Part shown: piece by piece, positions 8,904 through 18,142 of the stretch
Layout: each line of letters starts with the position of its first letter
Numbering within the stretch: position 1 is the first letter of the stretch
Source of the DNA: Roseiarcus sp963741845
Lineage (GTDB): Bacteria; Pseudomonadota; Alphaproteobacteria; Rhizobiales; Beijerinckiaceae
Direction: 5' to 3'
Assembly: GCA_963741845.1 (NCBI GenBank)
Contig: CAVUJV010000024.1
Span: forward strand, 186,001-250,000
DNA length: 64,000 bases
Program-made: the position numbers and the translations under genes
Notes under the pieces: model-generated
Databases searched by the model: none
What the model was told of the DNA's origin: nothing
Seen by the model: only the letters and a program-made list of their open reading frames with translations

Positions 8904-9320
8904 CTAGTCCGGCACGACCGCGGTCGCCTGGATCTCGACCCTGGCGCGATCCTCGACGAGCGCGGACACCTGCACGGCGGTCATCGCCGGGAAGTTGCGG
9001 CCCATGATCGCGCGATAGACCTTCCCGACCTCGGAGAGGCGCGCGACATATTCGCGCTTGTCGATGAAATACCAGACGAGATTGGTCACGTGCTCCGGGC
9101 CCGCGCCGTCGCAGGCGAGCACGGCGACGATGTTGCGCAAGGCCTGCGCGATCTGGTCCACGAGATCGTCGCTCTCGAAACGGCTTTCGCCGTTCCAGCC
9201 GATCTGCCCGGCAAGATGGAGGATGCGCCCGCGCGACGAAATTCCGTTGGAATAGCCGCGCGGCTTGTCCCAGCCCTCGGGCTGAAGCTCACGATGAATG
9301 AGAAGCTGTTGCGCGCTCAT
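8904..9320 (-). CDS. RidA family protein (second copy)
   Basis: This 138-residue Rid-family protein is distinct from the one at 2423. The core reads LHLAGQIGWNGESRF, TNLVWYFIDKREYVARL and VEIQATAVVPD. The carboxylate-binding Arg of RidA is again missing: FPAMTAVQV has Met at that position. It is encoded between the acyl-CoA dehydrogenase and the OYE gene, so it probably works on an enamine or imine CoA ester or a release product in this pathway, consistent with an amino-aromatic substrate. The deaminase role is inferred from family and context only. Confidence 0.85.
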   Translation of the reverse strand: MSAQQLLIHRELQPEGWDKPRGYSNGISSRGRILHLAGQIGWNGESRFESDDLVDQIAQALRNIVAVLACDGAGPEHVTNLVWYFIDKREYVARLSEVGKVYRAIMGRNFPAMTAVQVSALVEDRARVEIQATAVVPD

Positions 9321-9327
9321 GTCCGCC

Positions 9328-10506
9328 TCACCGTGTCTTCAGGAGTTCGCGCGCGACGATCAGCTTCTGCACTTCGGTCGCGCCTTCGTAGATGCGCAGA
9401 GCGCGAATCTCGCGATAGAGGCTCTCGACGATCTCGCCGCGCCGGACGCCCCGCCCGCCGAACATCTGCACCGCGCGGTCGATCACCGCTTGCGCCGATT
9501 CCGTCGCGGTCATCTTGGCCATGGCGGCTTCGCGCGTCGTCGGCAGCTTCTGCACGTCGCGCCGCCACGCCGCGCGATAGGTGAGGAGCGCCGCCGCGTC
9601 GATCCCCGTCGCCATGTCGCCGAGCGCCGCCTGCGTCAGTTGCAGGTCGGCGAGCGTCGCCCCGAACATGCGCCGGTCGCGCGCATGCGCGAGCGATTCG
9701 TCGAGAGCCCGGCGCGCGAGGCCGAGCGCGGCCGCGGCGACGGAGGCGCGGAAAATGTCGAGCGTCTGCATCGCGAGCTTGAAGCCGCCGCCCGGCGCGC
9801 CGAGCCTGCGCGAGACGGGAATGCGGCAGCCGTCGAGGCGCAGCGTCGCGAGCGGATGCGGCGCGATCACGTCGATCCGCTCCGCGACGGAAAAGCCGGG
9901 ATCGTCGGGGAACACGACGAAAGCCGAAATGCCGCGCGCGCCCGGCGCTTCGCCCGTGCGGGCGAAGAGCGTGTAAACGTCCGCGATCCCGCCGTTGGAG
10001 ATCCAGGTCTTCTCGCCGTCGAGCACGTAATGGTCGCCGTCGAGCCGCGCGGCGCAGGCCATCGCCGCGACGTCCGAGCCGGCTTCCTTCTCCGACAGCG
10101 CGAAGGCGGAGAGCCATTCGCCCGAGCGCGTCTTCGGCAGGACCGCGGCGCGCAACTCGGGCGAGCCCGCGATGGCGATGGCGCCGGAGCCGAGGCCCTG
10201 CATCGCGAAGGCGAAATCGGCAAGGCCGTCGCGCCAGGCGAGCGTCTCGCGCGCAAGGCATGCCGAGCGCGAGTCGATGCCGGAAGCGTCGCCGTCCGGC
10301 GGCGCGACGGCGGCTTCAAGAAGTCCCGCCTTCCCCATTGCGCCGACGAGGCGCCGGCATGAGGAATCCACGTCATCGTGGTCGATCGCGTTCATCTCAG
10401 GCGAGTCGATGAACGCGTCGAGGCGGGCGGCCAGCGCCTTGTGGCGCGGCTCGAAAAACGGCCATTCGATCCAGTCGCGCGGCGAGCGCGGAGCAGGGGC
10501 GCGCAT
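9328..10506 (-). CDS. acyl-CoA dehydrogenase
   Basis: This 392-residue FAD-dependent acyl-CoA dehydrogenase introduces a 2,3 double bond into a CoA thioester. It shows FALSEKEAGSDVAAM for FAD binding, LDGEKTWISNGG, and the C-terminal catalytic glutamate motif RIYEGATEVQKLIVARELL, with FGGRGVRRGE before it. The start at 10506 gives full length with no extra N-terminal material; the open frame continues upstream only because it runs through neighbouring genes. It lies 2 bases after the enoyl-CoA hydratase stop and is part of the beta-oxidation-like half of the cluster. Confidence 0.92.
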   Translation of the reverse strand: MRAPAPRSPRDWIEWPFFEPRHKALAARLDAFIDSPEMNAIDHDDVDSSCRRLVGAMGKAGLLEAAVAPPDGDASGIDSRSACLARETLAWRDGLADFAFAMQGLGSGAIAIAGSPELRAAVLPKTRSGEWLSAFALSEKEAGSDVAAMACAARLDGDHYVLDGEKTWISNGGIADVYTLFARTGEAPGARGISAFVVFPDDPGFSVAERIDVIAPHPLATLRLDGCRIPVSRRLGAPGGGFKLAMQTLDIFRASVAAAALGLARRALDESLAHARDRRMFGATLADLQLTQAALGDMATGIDAAALLTYRAAWRRDVQKLPTTREAAMAKMTATESAQAVIDRAVQMFGGRGVRRGEIVESLYREIRALRIYEGATEVQKLIVARELLKTR

Positions 10507-10508
10507 GG

Positions 10509-11358
10509 TCAGTCGCCCTCGAACACGGGCTTGCGCTTGGCGGCGAAGGCCTCGAAGGCGCGGCGGAAGTCGCCGGTCGTCATGCAGATCATCTGCGCCT
10601 GCGCTTCGGACTCGATCATCTCGTCGAGCCCCATCGCCCATTCCTGGTTCATCATGGTCTTGGTGATCCCATGCGCGAACCACGGGCCGTCGGCCAGCGA
10701 GCGGGCGTAGGCCTGCGCCTCGCGCTCCAGATCGGCGCTCGCGATGCAGCGCGTTGAAGAAGCCCCAGGCCTGGCCTTCCGACGCGCTCATCGAGCGGCC
10801 GGTGTAGAGCAGGTCCGCCGCGCGGCCCTGCCCGATGATGCGCGGGAGGATTCCGCAGGCGCCCATGTCGGCGCCGGCGAGGCCGACGCGCGTGAAGAGG
10901 AACGCGGTCTTCGCTTCCGGCGTCGCGAGCCTTATGTCGGAGGCCATCGCGAGGATCGCGCCCGCGCCCGCGCAGACGCCGTCGATCGCGGCGACGATCG
11001 GCTGCGGGCACTTGCGCATCGCCTTCACGAGATCGCCCGTCATGCGCGTGAAGGCCAGAAGGTCGGGCGTGCTCATTCGCGTCAGCGGCTCGATGATCTC
11101 GAATACGTCGCCGCCCGAGCAGAAGTTCCCGCCCGAGCCGGTCAGCACCACGGCGCGCACGTCGGAGGCGTAGACGAGATCGCGGAAGAGGTCGCGCAGT
11201 TCCGCGTAGCTCTCGAAGGTCAGCGGATTCTTGCGCTCCGGGCGGTTCAGGCGAACCGTCGCGACGCGCCCGTCCTCGCTTGCCTCGTAATGGAAGTTGC
11301 GAGCCTCATAGTCCTTGAAGGGCCGCCGCGCCGCCTGCATCGCCGAAACTTCGCTCAT
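10509..11358 (-). CDS. enoyl-CoA hydratase/isomerase family protein, frameshifted
   Basis: This crotonase-fold enzyme acts on an unsaturated CoA ester. Clear motifs are NFCSGGDVFEI (oxyanion hole), AIDGVCAGAGAILAMASD and GLAGADMGACGILPRIIGQG. The second catalytic acid is Asp where hydratases usually have Glu. A frameshift near 10744 is needed to reach the tail that reads HGITKTMMNQEWAMG and ends KRKPVFEGD. The joined protein is about 283 residues, normal for the family. The start is the ATG at 11358, which overlaps the SDR stop. Its position with an acyl-CoA dehydrogenase and SDR indicates a beta-oxidation sequence after ring dearomatisation. Confidence 0.85.
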
Positions 11359-12143
11359 CCCGCCAGAACCTCCCCGCCGGCGACCGGAATCGCCTGTCCA
11401 TTGATTGAGCCCGCGCCGGGCGACGCGAGCCAGAGAACGCAGTCGGCGACTTCCTCGGGCCGCACGAGCCGCCCTTGAGGGTTGGCCTTCGCCAGTTCGG
11501 CGCGCGCGGCCTCCGCCGTGCGCCCCGTCTTCGCGACGATGTTCGCGACCGCCGCCTCGATCAGCGGCGTCTCGGTGAAGCCGGGGCAGACGGCGTTGAC
11601 GGTCACGCCGGTCTTCGCAAGCTCGAGCGCCAGCGCGCGGGTGAGGCCGACGACGCCGTGCTTCGCCGCGCAATAGGCGGAAACGTAAGGATAGCCCGTC
11701 AATCCCGCGGTCGAGGCGACATTGACGATGCGGCCGAGGGGTCCATGCGACTCGATGTCGGCGAGCGCCGCCTGCGTCACGAGATAGACGCTCGTGAGAT
11801 CGACGCTCATCACATGCGCCCACATCGCCGCGTCGGTCTTGCGGAAGGGCGCGCTCGGCGCTTCGCCTGCGTTGTTGACGAGCACGCAGACCGCGCCGAA
11901 GCCCGACCGTGCGCGCGCGAGCCCGCGCGCGACGGCGTCCGCGTCGGTGACGTCGAAGCCTTCGAGAACCTGCGTCGCGCCCTCGGGCAGCGCCGCCGCA
12001 ACGCTGCGCAGAGGTTCGGCGCGCCGGCCCGCGAGGCTCACGCGCGCGCCCGCCTGCACGAGCGCTGCGGCAATCGCCGCGCCGATGCCGCTGCCCGCGC
12101 CGGTCACCAGCGCGTGCCGGCCTGAAAGCGTTCCTTCGGTCAT
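11355..12143 (-). CDS. SDR family oxidoreductase
   Basis: This 262-residue short-chain dehydrogenase resembles 3-hydroxyacyl-CoA or 3-oxoacyl reductases. Motifs are VTGAGSGIGAAIAAAL, LVNNAGEAPSAPF, catalytic Ser in VASTAGLTG and YCAAKHG. The ATG at 12143 overlaps the stop of the fused flavoprotein gene and the stop overlaps the hydratase start, so all three are translationally coupled. It probably oxidises the 3-hydroxyacyl-CoA made by the hydratase. Confidence 0.9.
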   Translation of the reverse strand: MTEGTLSGRHALVTGAGSGIGAAIAAALVQAGARVSLAGRRAEPLRSVAAALPEGATQVLEGFDVTDADAVARGLARARSGFGAVCVLVNNAGEAPSAPFRKTDAAMWAHVMSVDLTSVYLVTQAALADIESHGPLGRIVNVASTAGLTGYPYVSAYCAAKHGVVGLTRALALELAKTGVTVNAVCPGFTETPLIEAAVANIVAKTGRTAEAARAELAKANPQGRLVRPEEVADCVLWLASPGAGSINGQAIPVAGGEVLAG

Positions 12144-14461
12144 CGCGACGCGCCTGCGGCCCTCGCGAGATTGGCTTCGTATTGCGCCCGCGCGGAGGCG
12201 TATTGCTTCGGCCAGGGCACGATGTTGGCGCCGATCTTCGCCGCTTCGTGGATCGTCCAGGCGGGATCGGCAAGGTGGGGCCGCGCGATCGCGCAGAGAT
12301 CGGCGCGTCCCGCCGCGACGATCGAATTGGCGTGGTCGGCCTCGGAGATCGCGCCGACCGCAATGGCGCCGACGTGGCGCCTCGTTGCGGATCATGTCCG
12401 CGAAAGGCGTCTGGAAGAGGCGCCCGTAGATCGGACGCTCCTCCTTCCACACCTGACCGGAGGAGCAGTCGATCAGGTCCGCGCCCGCTTCATGGAACAT
12501 GCGCGCGAAGATCAGCGCGTCGTCGGGCGTGTTGCCGCCCTGCGTCCAGTCGTGACAGGAGAGGCGCACGGAGATGGGCCGGTCTTCCGGCCATGCGGCG
12601 CGCATGGCGCGGAACACTTCGAGCGGATAGCGCGCGCGGTTCTCGTGGCTCCCGCCATATTCGTCGTCGCGCCGGTTGGTGAGCGGCGAGAGGAAGCTCG
12701 ACAACAGATAGCCGTGCGCCGCGTGCAACTCCAGCCAGTCGACGCCGGCCTCCGCCGCGCGTCGCGTCGCGGCGACGAAGTCGTCGCGCACCCGGTCCAT
12801 GTCCTCGCGCGTCATCGCGCGCGGAACCTGCGAATTCGGCAGATAGGGCAGGGCGGAGGCCGAGATCAGCGGCCAGTTTCCCTGCTCCAGCGGCTGGTCG
12901 ATGCCTTCCCACGGGACGCGGGTCGAGCCTTTGCGCCCGGCGTGGCCAAGCTGGCAGCCCGCCCTGGCGAAGCCGACCGAATGGATGAGATCGACGAGAC
13001 GCTTCCAGCCTTCGGCCTGCTCGTCGTTCCACAGGCCGAGGCAGCCCGGCGTGATCCGGCGCGTCCGGCGACACGCAGGTCATTTCCGCAAAGACGAGTC
13101 CCGCCCCGCCCATCGCGCGCGCGCCGAGATGGGCGGTGTGGAAATCATTGAGAAGCCCGTCGCGCGCCGAGTACATCGCCATCGGCGAAACCATGATGCG
13201 ATTTTGCAGCGTGACGCCGCGCGCGCGGAACGGGGTCAGCATCGGCGGCGGCGGACGGCCGTTGTCGGTCTGACGGAAGGCCCGACCGGCGCGCGAACCA
13301 GCGCTCGTAGCCTTCGAGCCAGACGGGATCGCGCAGGCGCAGGTTCTCGTGGCTGATGCGCTGCGAGCGGGTGAGCATGGAATAGAAGAACTGCTCGGGC
13401 TCCAGCGTGTCGGCGTAGCGGCGGCCCACCACCTCGAACCATTCCATCGCGTTCCGCGCGGCGTTCTGGATACGCGCGACGTCGACGCGCCGCACCTCTT
13501 CGTAAGCCGCGAGCGCCTCGCCGATCATCTCGCGCCCATGGCCGATCCGCGTCGAACTGGTTCGCAAGCTCGATCGCGTCGTCGAGCGCGAGCTTCGTGC
13601 CCGAGCCGATCGCGAAATGCGCCGTATGCGCGGCGTCGCCCATCAGCACGACATGCGAACGGCCGTTGAAATGGCTCCACGCGCCGCAGATCAGGCGGCT
13701 GAAATTGAGCCATGCGGAGCCGCGCAGATGCCGCGCGTTGGTCATCAGTTTCGCGCCGTCCAGCGTCTCGGCGAAAAGCTTCTCGCAGAAGGCGATGGAT
13801 GCGTCCTGATCGAGCTCGCCGAGCTTGTGCGCTTCAAAGGTCTCTTCCGTCGTCTCGACGATGAAGGTCGAGGTGTCGCGGTCGAACTTGTAGACATGCG
13901 CCTGGAACCAGCCGTGCTGGGTGCGGCGGAAGTCGAAGGTGAAGGCGTCGAACTGTTTGTTGACGCCGAGCCAGATGAAACGGTTCGGCCGCACGACCAT
14001 GTCCGGCTTGAACGCCTCGGCGTAACGGGCGCGGATTTTCGAGTTGATGCCGTCCGCGGCGATGATCAGGTCCGCGTCCGGGAACTCGAGGTCCGAACTC
14101 GACCTCGCGCTCGAAGACAAGCTCGACGCCCAGCGCCTCGCAACGCCGCTGCAGGATATTGAGCAGATGCTTGCGGCCGATGCCGATGAAGCCGTGCCCG
14201 CTCGTGCGCTGCCGGCGCGCCCTTGAAGATGAGCTCGATGTCGTCCCAGTGATTGAAGGCGTCCGCGATCTCGGCGGCGCTCACCGGATCGGCGTGGCGC
14301 ATGGCCTCCATCATCGCGTCGGAAAAGACGACGCCCCAGCCGAACGTGTCATAGGGTTTGTTGCGCTCGACGACGGTGATCGAATGTTCGGGATGACGCA
14401 GCTTCATGAGCAGGCCGAAATAGAGGCCCGCCGGTCCGCCGCCGATTGAGACGATTCGCAT
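12140..14461 (-). CDS. bifunctional FAD monooxygenase/OYE reductase, salicylyl-CoA 5-hydroxylase or 2-aminobenzoyl-CoA monooxygenase type, frameshifted
   Basis: Joining frames gives about 773 residues, the length of bifunctional salicylyl-CoA 5-hydroxylase/oxidoreductases and of 2-aminobenzoyl-CoA monooxygenase/reductase. The N-terminal half is a class A hydroxylase: SIGGGPAGLYFGLLMKL, GFIGIGRKHLLNIL, IIAADGINSKIRARY and LMGDAAHTAHFAIGSGTKLA. The C-terminal half is an OYE domain: NRIMVSPMAMYSARDG, ELHAAHGYLLSSFLSP and RRDDEYGGSHENRARYPL. The linker runs without a stop from ERWFARRSGLP into PPPPMLTPF. Frameshifts are needed near 14205, 14098, 13548, 13275, 13055 and 12380. Such enzymes hydroxylate and partly reduce a CoA-bound aromatic ring. 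It heads the minus-strand operon. Confidence 0.8.
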
Positions 14462-15196
14462 GGGTTCCCGCGCTCCTGCGCGCCAGCGCCGAATTATTTC
14501 ATGCTTAAAGTATCTCGTCGGATGCGGCGCGTCAAGCCCATTGTCGCGCATGTGCCGCGCATGCCGCGAAGCCGCAAGAGTTCGACAATCTCCGAGAGTC
14601 GACAATTTCTTGCCGGATTGCGCTGTCGCGACGATAATGGACAGTGTGCGCTGGCGAGGGGCGCCGTTAACGGAGCGATCGCGGGCGCGCGTTAGCGGCC
14701 AATTGCGGATCGGCGTCGTAACGCTGCGTCTGGCGGCTTTGGGGAGTCGGGAACAGGGGGAGCCGATCGAAAGATGACGGTAACTGCCCAGCCGATCTCG
14801 GCAACGCGCTTCCCTCATCGTGGGGAGTTGCGAGCGTCCTCGAAGGAGGAGGTCTCAGGGACGGGCAGGGGAGTTACAGATGACGCTAAAACCGGACTTA
14901 ACGCTTTGAAAATCCACAAATCGAAACGCTAAACGTCCTGTCAGCCTTCGTCTCTGGCGAGCCTGTGGCCGGCGGAGGCCTTGACCTGCGCGAGTTGCGC
15001 GAGACGGCGCGGGCGCATCAGAGGAGTGTGGCACGCCGGGTCGATCAATCGCGACCCTAATTCACACGCTGCTGTCGATCCCTCCTCGGGCCCGATATGG
15101 GCGATATGGCGGGCGCCGGAACGTCTTGGCTTCGCCTCAGTTCTCGCTCATTGCGTTGCGATCCGGGGATGGCGCGTTTCTTGGTGCGAGAGCGGC
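14462..15196. other. 735-base intergenic region with a candidate operator
   Basis: No coding frame here has convincing content. The left end holds the promoter region of the minus-strand CoA-thioester operon, including the palindrome at 14501-14513 and an AT-rich patch around 14490-14515. The stretch around 14885-14935 is also AT-rich. The right part must contain the opgC promoter, but I cannot identify -35/-10 elements with confidence. Confidence 0.5.
14501..14513. promoter_or_regulatory. candidate operator ATGCTTAAAGTAT
   Basis: The 13-mer fits AT-n-CTT-n-AAG-n-AT, a near-perfect palindrome 40 bases upstream of the start of the minus-strand operon, in an otherwise GC-rich setting. Sites of this shape are common for MarR or TetR repressors that sense aromatic CoA esters. 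No such regulator is encoded nearby, so the binder is unknown. Confidence 0.4.
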
Positions 15197-16340
15197 ATGA
15201 ACAAGGCCAAGAGGGTTGGCGGGATCGATTTCTGGCGCGGACTCGTCCTCGTCGCGATTTTGATCGACCATATTCCGGGCAATCTGCTCGAAAATCTGAC
15301 ACCGCGAAATTTTGGCCTCTCCGACAGCGCAGAGGCTTTCGTCTTCCTGTCCGGGCTGTCCGTCGGCATGATCTATCTGCCGAGGGCGCAGAAGCGGGGC
15401 TGGATGGAGGTCGCGCGCGCCTGCGCGCAGCGGGCGCTGAAGCTTTACGGCGTTCATATCGGGCTGACCCTCGGCGCGCTCGTGATCTTCGCCTGCGCCT
15501 ATTGGCTGAGCGGCCTCGATGATCTGGTCGAGGCGCATGGGCGCTCGTTCGTCTTTCACCAGCCCGGAACCGGTCTTCCGGGGCTCGCGCTCATGACGCT
15601 TCAGATCGGCTATTTCAATATTCTGCCGCTCTATGTCGTCCTGATGCTGTGGGCGCCGATCGCGCTCGCAATCGCCGTCCGGCGGCCGGCTCTTGCCCTC
15701 GCCGCGTCGATCAGCCTTTACGCGGCTTCGCGGTTGGCGGGCCTGCGCCTTCCGAATTGGCCGGAGCCGGGAACCTGGTTCTTCAATCCCTTCGCGTGGC
15801 AGCTTCTGTTCACCCTCGGCATGGTCAGCGCGATCCTCTGGCGCGACGGACCTCCCCGACGGGTGGACGGCGCCGTGAGACTGTCCCTTGCGGTCATTGG
15901 CGTCTCGCTCGTCGCGATCACCGGCGGATTGGGCCTCTTCCCCGAGCTGAGGGACGCGACCCTGGCGCGGCTCGACATCGCGAAGCAGGACCTGGGCCTT
16001 GCCCGGCTCGTTCACTTCGCCGCGCTTGCCTATCTCGTTTCGATTCTTCCCGGCCTGAGCAGGCTGGTCGAGAGCGCGGCTGGCCGGGCGATCCAGAGGC
16101 TCGGCCGCAACGGCCTCATCGGTCTTCGCGGCGGGCTCGATCATCAGCGCGCTTGGGCAGGTTCTGCTTGAGACCGGCGCCGGGCATCTTTCACGAGAAG
16201 TTGAGCATCTGGCGGGACTGTCGTACACGCTTACAGGCATCGCTGTAATCTTTGCTCTAGTCCGCTGGATCGAGTGTCGAACCCCGCCCGCACCCCCTGC
16301 ACGTTCCGCCTTTTCCTCAGCCGTTCCTCAGGGCCAGTAA
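15197..16340 (+). CDS. opgC: OpgC-like membrane protein (glucan modification), frameshifted at the end
   Basis: This polytopic membrane protein is related to OpgC, which succinylates osmoregulated periplasmic glucans. The N-terminus GIDFWRGLVLVAILIDHIPG and the following PRNFGLSDSAEAFVFLSG are the family signature. About ten hydrophobic segments follow. A frameshift near 16125 separates RLGRNGL from the last transmembrane part, which then reads AAGSIISALGQVLLETGAG and ends at 16340, giving about 380 residues as expected. The ATG at 15197 gives the typical short N-terminus before the signature. The tail overlaps the SGNH hydrolase start by 67 bases, so the two genes are probably co-transcribed. 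Confidence 0.8.
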
Positions 16341-17059
16341 GGGGCATCGCGGCGGCGTCGCTGTTCCTCCTCGTTGCGGCCGGCCCCGCTGGGGCAATGG
16401 AGGATTCCTGCCCGGGCGCCATCTCCGCATTCGACCCCAACGGCGCGGCCTGGACCCTGGCCAAGCCCAGGGTGCATGGCGTCCTGGACATCCTGGCGAT
16501 CGGATCCTCCTCGACCGAAGGCGTCGGGGCCAGCGGGCCGGGGCGGACCTATCCGGCGCGCCTCGAAGAAGAGCTCGAGCACGCAGGCCGCATTCCAGTC
16601 GACGTGCGGAACGCCGGAATCGGCGGCGAGGTGGCCTCGAAAACCTTGCCGCGCCTTCTCGCGGCCCTGAAATCGGGTTGGCCCCGCCTCGTGATCTGGC
16701 AGGTCGGAACGAACGACGCGATCGCCGGCGTGGATGAGGGCGCCTTTCGCGCCACGGTCGAGAAGGGAATCTCCGCCGCTCAGGCCGCGGGCGTGCCGAT
16801 CCTGCTGATGGATCCGCAATATACGACGAGAAGCGCGACCGACCCGCGCTATCAGAAGTACGTCGACATTGTGAACGAGATCGGCGACGAGCGTCGCGTT
16901 CCCGTCCTCTCCCGTTTCGCGATGATGATGCGCGCGGGCGCGAAAAACGCCGTGACCTGGCTTTCCGGCGACGGCCTGCACATGAACGACCGCGGATACA
17001 AATGCGTGGCGCATGCGCTTGCCGTCGCGATCGAGAACGCGGCGGGCGAGAAGCTTTGA
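16274..17059 (+). CDS. secreted SGNH/GDSL-type hydrolase
   Basis: This 261-residue esterase/lipase-fold protein has a hydrophobic N-terminal segment (GIAAASLFLLVAAGPAGAME) that looks like a signal peptide ending near AGA-ME. Catalytic blocks are IGSSSTEGVGASG with the nucleophile Ser, NAGIGGEV, QVGTNDAI and DGLHMNDRGY with the Asp/His pair. The start is a GTG at 16274 inside the end of opgC. With opgC before it, a role in adding or removing acyl groups on periplasmic or surface glycans is plausible, but this is inferred from neighbourhood. Confidence 0.8.
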   Translation: MSNPARTPCTFRLFLSRSSGPVRGIAAASLFLLVAAGPAGAMEDSCPGAISAFDPNGAAWTLAKPRVHGVLDILAIGSSSTEGVGASGPGRTYPARLEEELEHAGRIPVDVRNAGIGGEVASKTLPRLLAALKSGWPRLVIWQVGTNDAIAGVDEGAFRATVEKGISAAQAAGVPILLMDPQYTTRSATDPRYQKYVDIVNEIGDERRVPVLSRFAMMMRAGAKNAVTWLSGDGLHMNDRGYKCVAHALAVAIENAAGEKL

Positions 17060-17128
17060 GCGCCTTGACCGCAGGCGCTCCGGGCTCCTAAGGAGCGCAC
17101 GGGTTTCCGAACATCACAGAGGCATGCG

Positions 17129-18121
17129 ATGAAGCGTCGGCGCTTTGGTCCGAACGGCGAGGTCTCGGCGGTCGGCTTCGGCTGCATGAGCTTCGCCGGA
17201 TTCTATGGGGCGACGACCGAAGCGGAATCGCTGACGGCGCTCGCCCGCGCGCTGGACCTCGGGGTCGACTTCTGGGACACCGCCAATGTCTACGGCGAGG
17301 GCGTCAGCGAGGCTCGCATCGGCAGGTTTTTCGCCGAGGACCGCTCACGCCGCGACAAGGTGACGCTCGCGACCAAATTCGGGATCTCGCGTACGCCGGA
17401 GGGCGCGCGAACTTTCGACAACAGCGCGGAGCATATCCGCGAAAGCCTGGAAGGCTCGCTGAAGCGGCTCGGCGTCGATCACGTCGATCTCTACTACGTC
17501 CATCGTTACGACACGCGCATCCCGATCGAGGAGACGGTCGCCGAACTCGCCCGCTATGTGAAGGAGGGGAAGATCGGGGCGATCGGCCTCAGCGAAGTCG
17601 CGCCCGATACGCTGCGGCGCGCCGCCGCGGTTCATCCGATCGCCGCCGTGCAGTCCGAATATTCGCTCTGGACCCGCAATCCGGAGCTTGGCCTCATTCA
17701 GGCCTGCGCCGAGGCGGGCGCCTTGATGGTCGCGTTCTCTCCGCTCGCGCGCGGCTATTTCAGCGGGCTCCTGCAGGACATCGAGACCTTCGGCGAGAAG
17801 GATTTCCGCGCCGCGAATCCCCGGTTCGCCGGGGTGAACTGGCGCCGCAACCGCGACCGGCTCGTCCCCTATCTCGACCTCGCGAAGCGGTGGGGCGTCA
17901 ATCCTTCGACGCTCGCGATCGCCTGGACGCTGGCCAAGGCGCCGAACGTCGTGCCGATTCCGGGGACGCGCTCCGCGGGGCATCTGGAGCAATGCGCGGC
18001 CGCCGCGGAGCTGGACCTGTCGCAAGAGCAGATCGCGGAGCTCGAGCGCGTGTTGCCTGCCGGTTTCGCGGCGGGCGAGCGTTATTCGGACGCGCAATGG
18101 GTTGGCGTCCAGAAGTACTGA
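17129..18121 (+). CDS. aldo/keto reductase
   Basis: This 330-residue TIM-barrel NADPH-dependent oxidoreductase is of the YghZ/AKR11-13-like type. The catalytic tetrad is visible: Asp and Tyr in FWDTANVYGEG, Lys in LATKFGI and His in LYYVHRYD. The cofactor-binding end reads PIPGTRSAGHLEQCAAA. It is a stand-alone gene 69 bases after the SGNH hydrolase and convergent with the trehalose operon. The physiological substrate is unknown; small aldehydes or ketones are typical. Confidence 0.9.
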   Translation: MKRRRFGPNGEVSAVGFGCMSFAGFYGATTEAESLTALARALDLGVDFWDTANVYGEGVSEARIGRFFAEDRSRRDKVTLATKFGISRTPEGARTFDNSAEHIRESLEGSLKRLGVDHVDLYYVHRYDTRIPIEETVAELARYVKEGKIGAIGLSEVAPDTLRRAAAVHPIAAVQSEYSLWTRNPELGLIQACAEAGALMVAFSPLARGYFSGLLQDIETFGEKDFRAANPRFAGVNWRRNRDRLVPYLDLAKRWGVNPSTLAIAWTLAKAPNVVPIPGTRSAGHLEQCAAAAELDLSQEQIAELERVLPAGFAAGERYSDAQWVGVQKY

Positions 18122-18124
18122 GCG

Positions 18125-18139
18125 GCGGCGCTGCGCCGC
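18125..18139. terminator. short hairpin between convergent genes
   Basis: A 6-bp stem (GCGGCG / CGCCGC) with a 3-base loop lies between the stops of the aldo/keto reductase and otsA, which face each other across 21 bases. There is no T run, so it is a weak candidate. Confidence 0.25.
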
Positions 18140-18142
18140 GCT

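Noticed and set aside
9328..12450. A single 1,040-residue protein spanning acyl-CoA dehydrogenase, hydratase and upstream sequence
   Set aside because: Only parts of the long open frame carry conserved domains. A clear start for the dehydrogenase at 10506 and for the hydratase at 11358, and a frameshift in the hydratase, explain the read-through.
14462..15196. Short frames in the intergenic region before opgC
   Set aside because: Translations are compositionally odd, have no ribosome-binding sites and show no family features.
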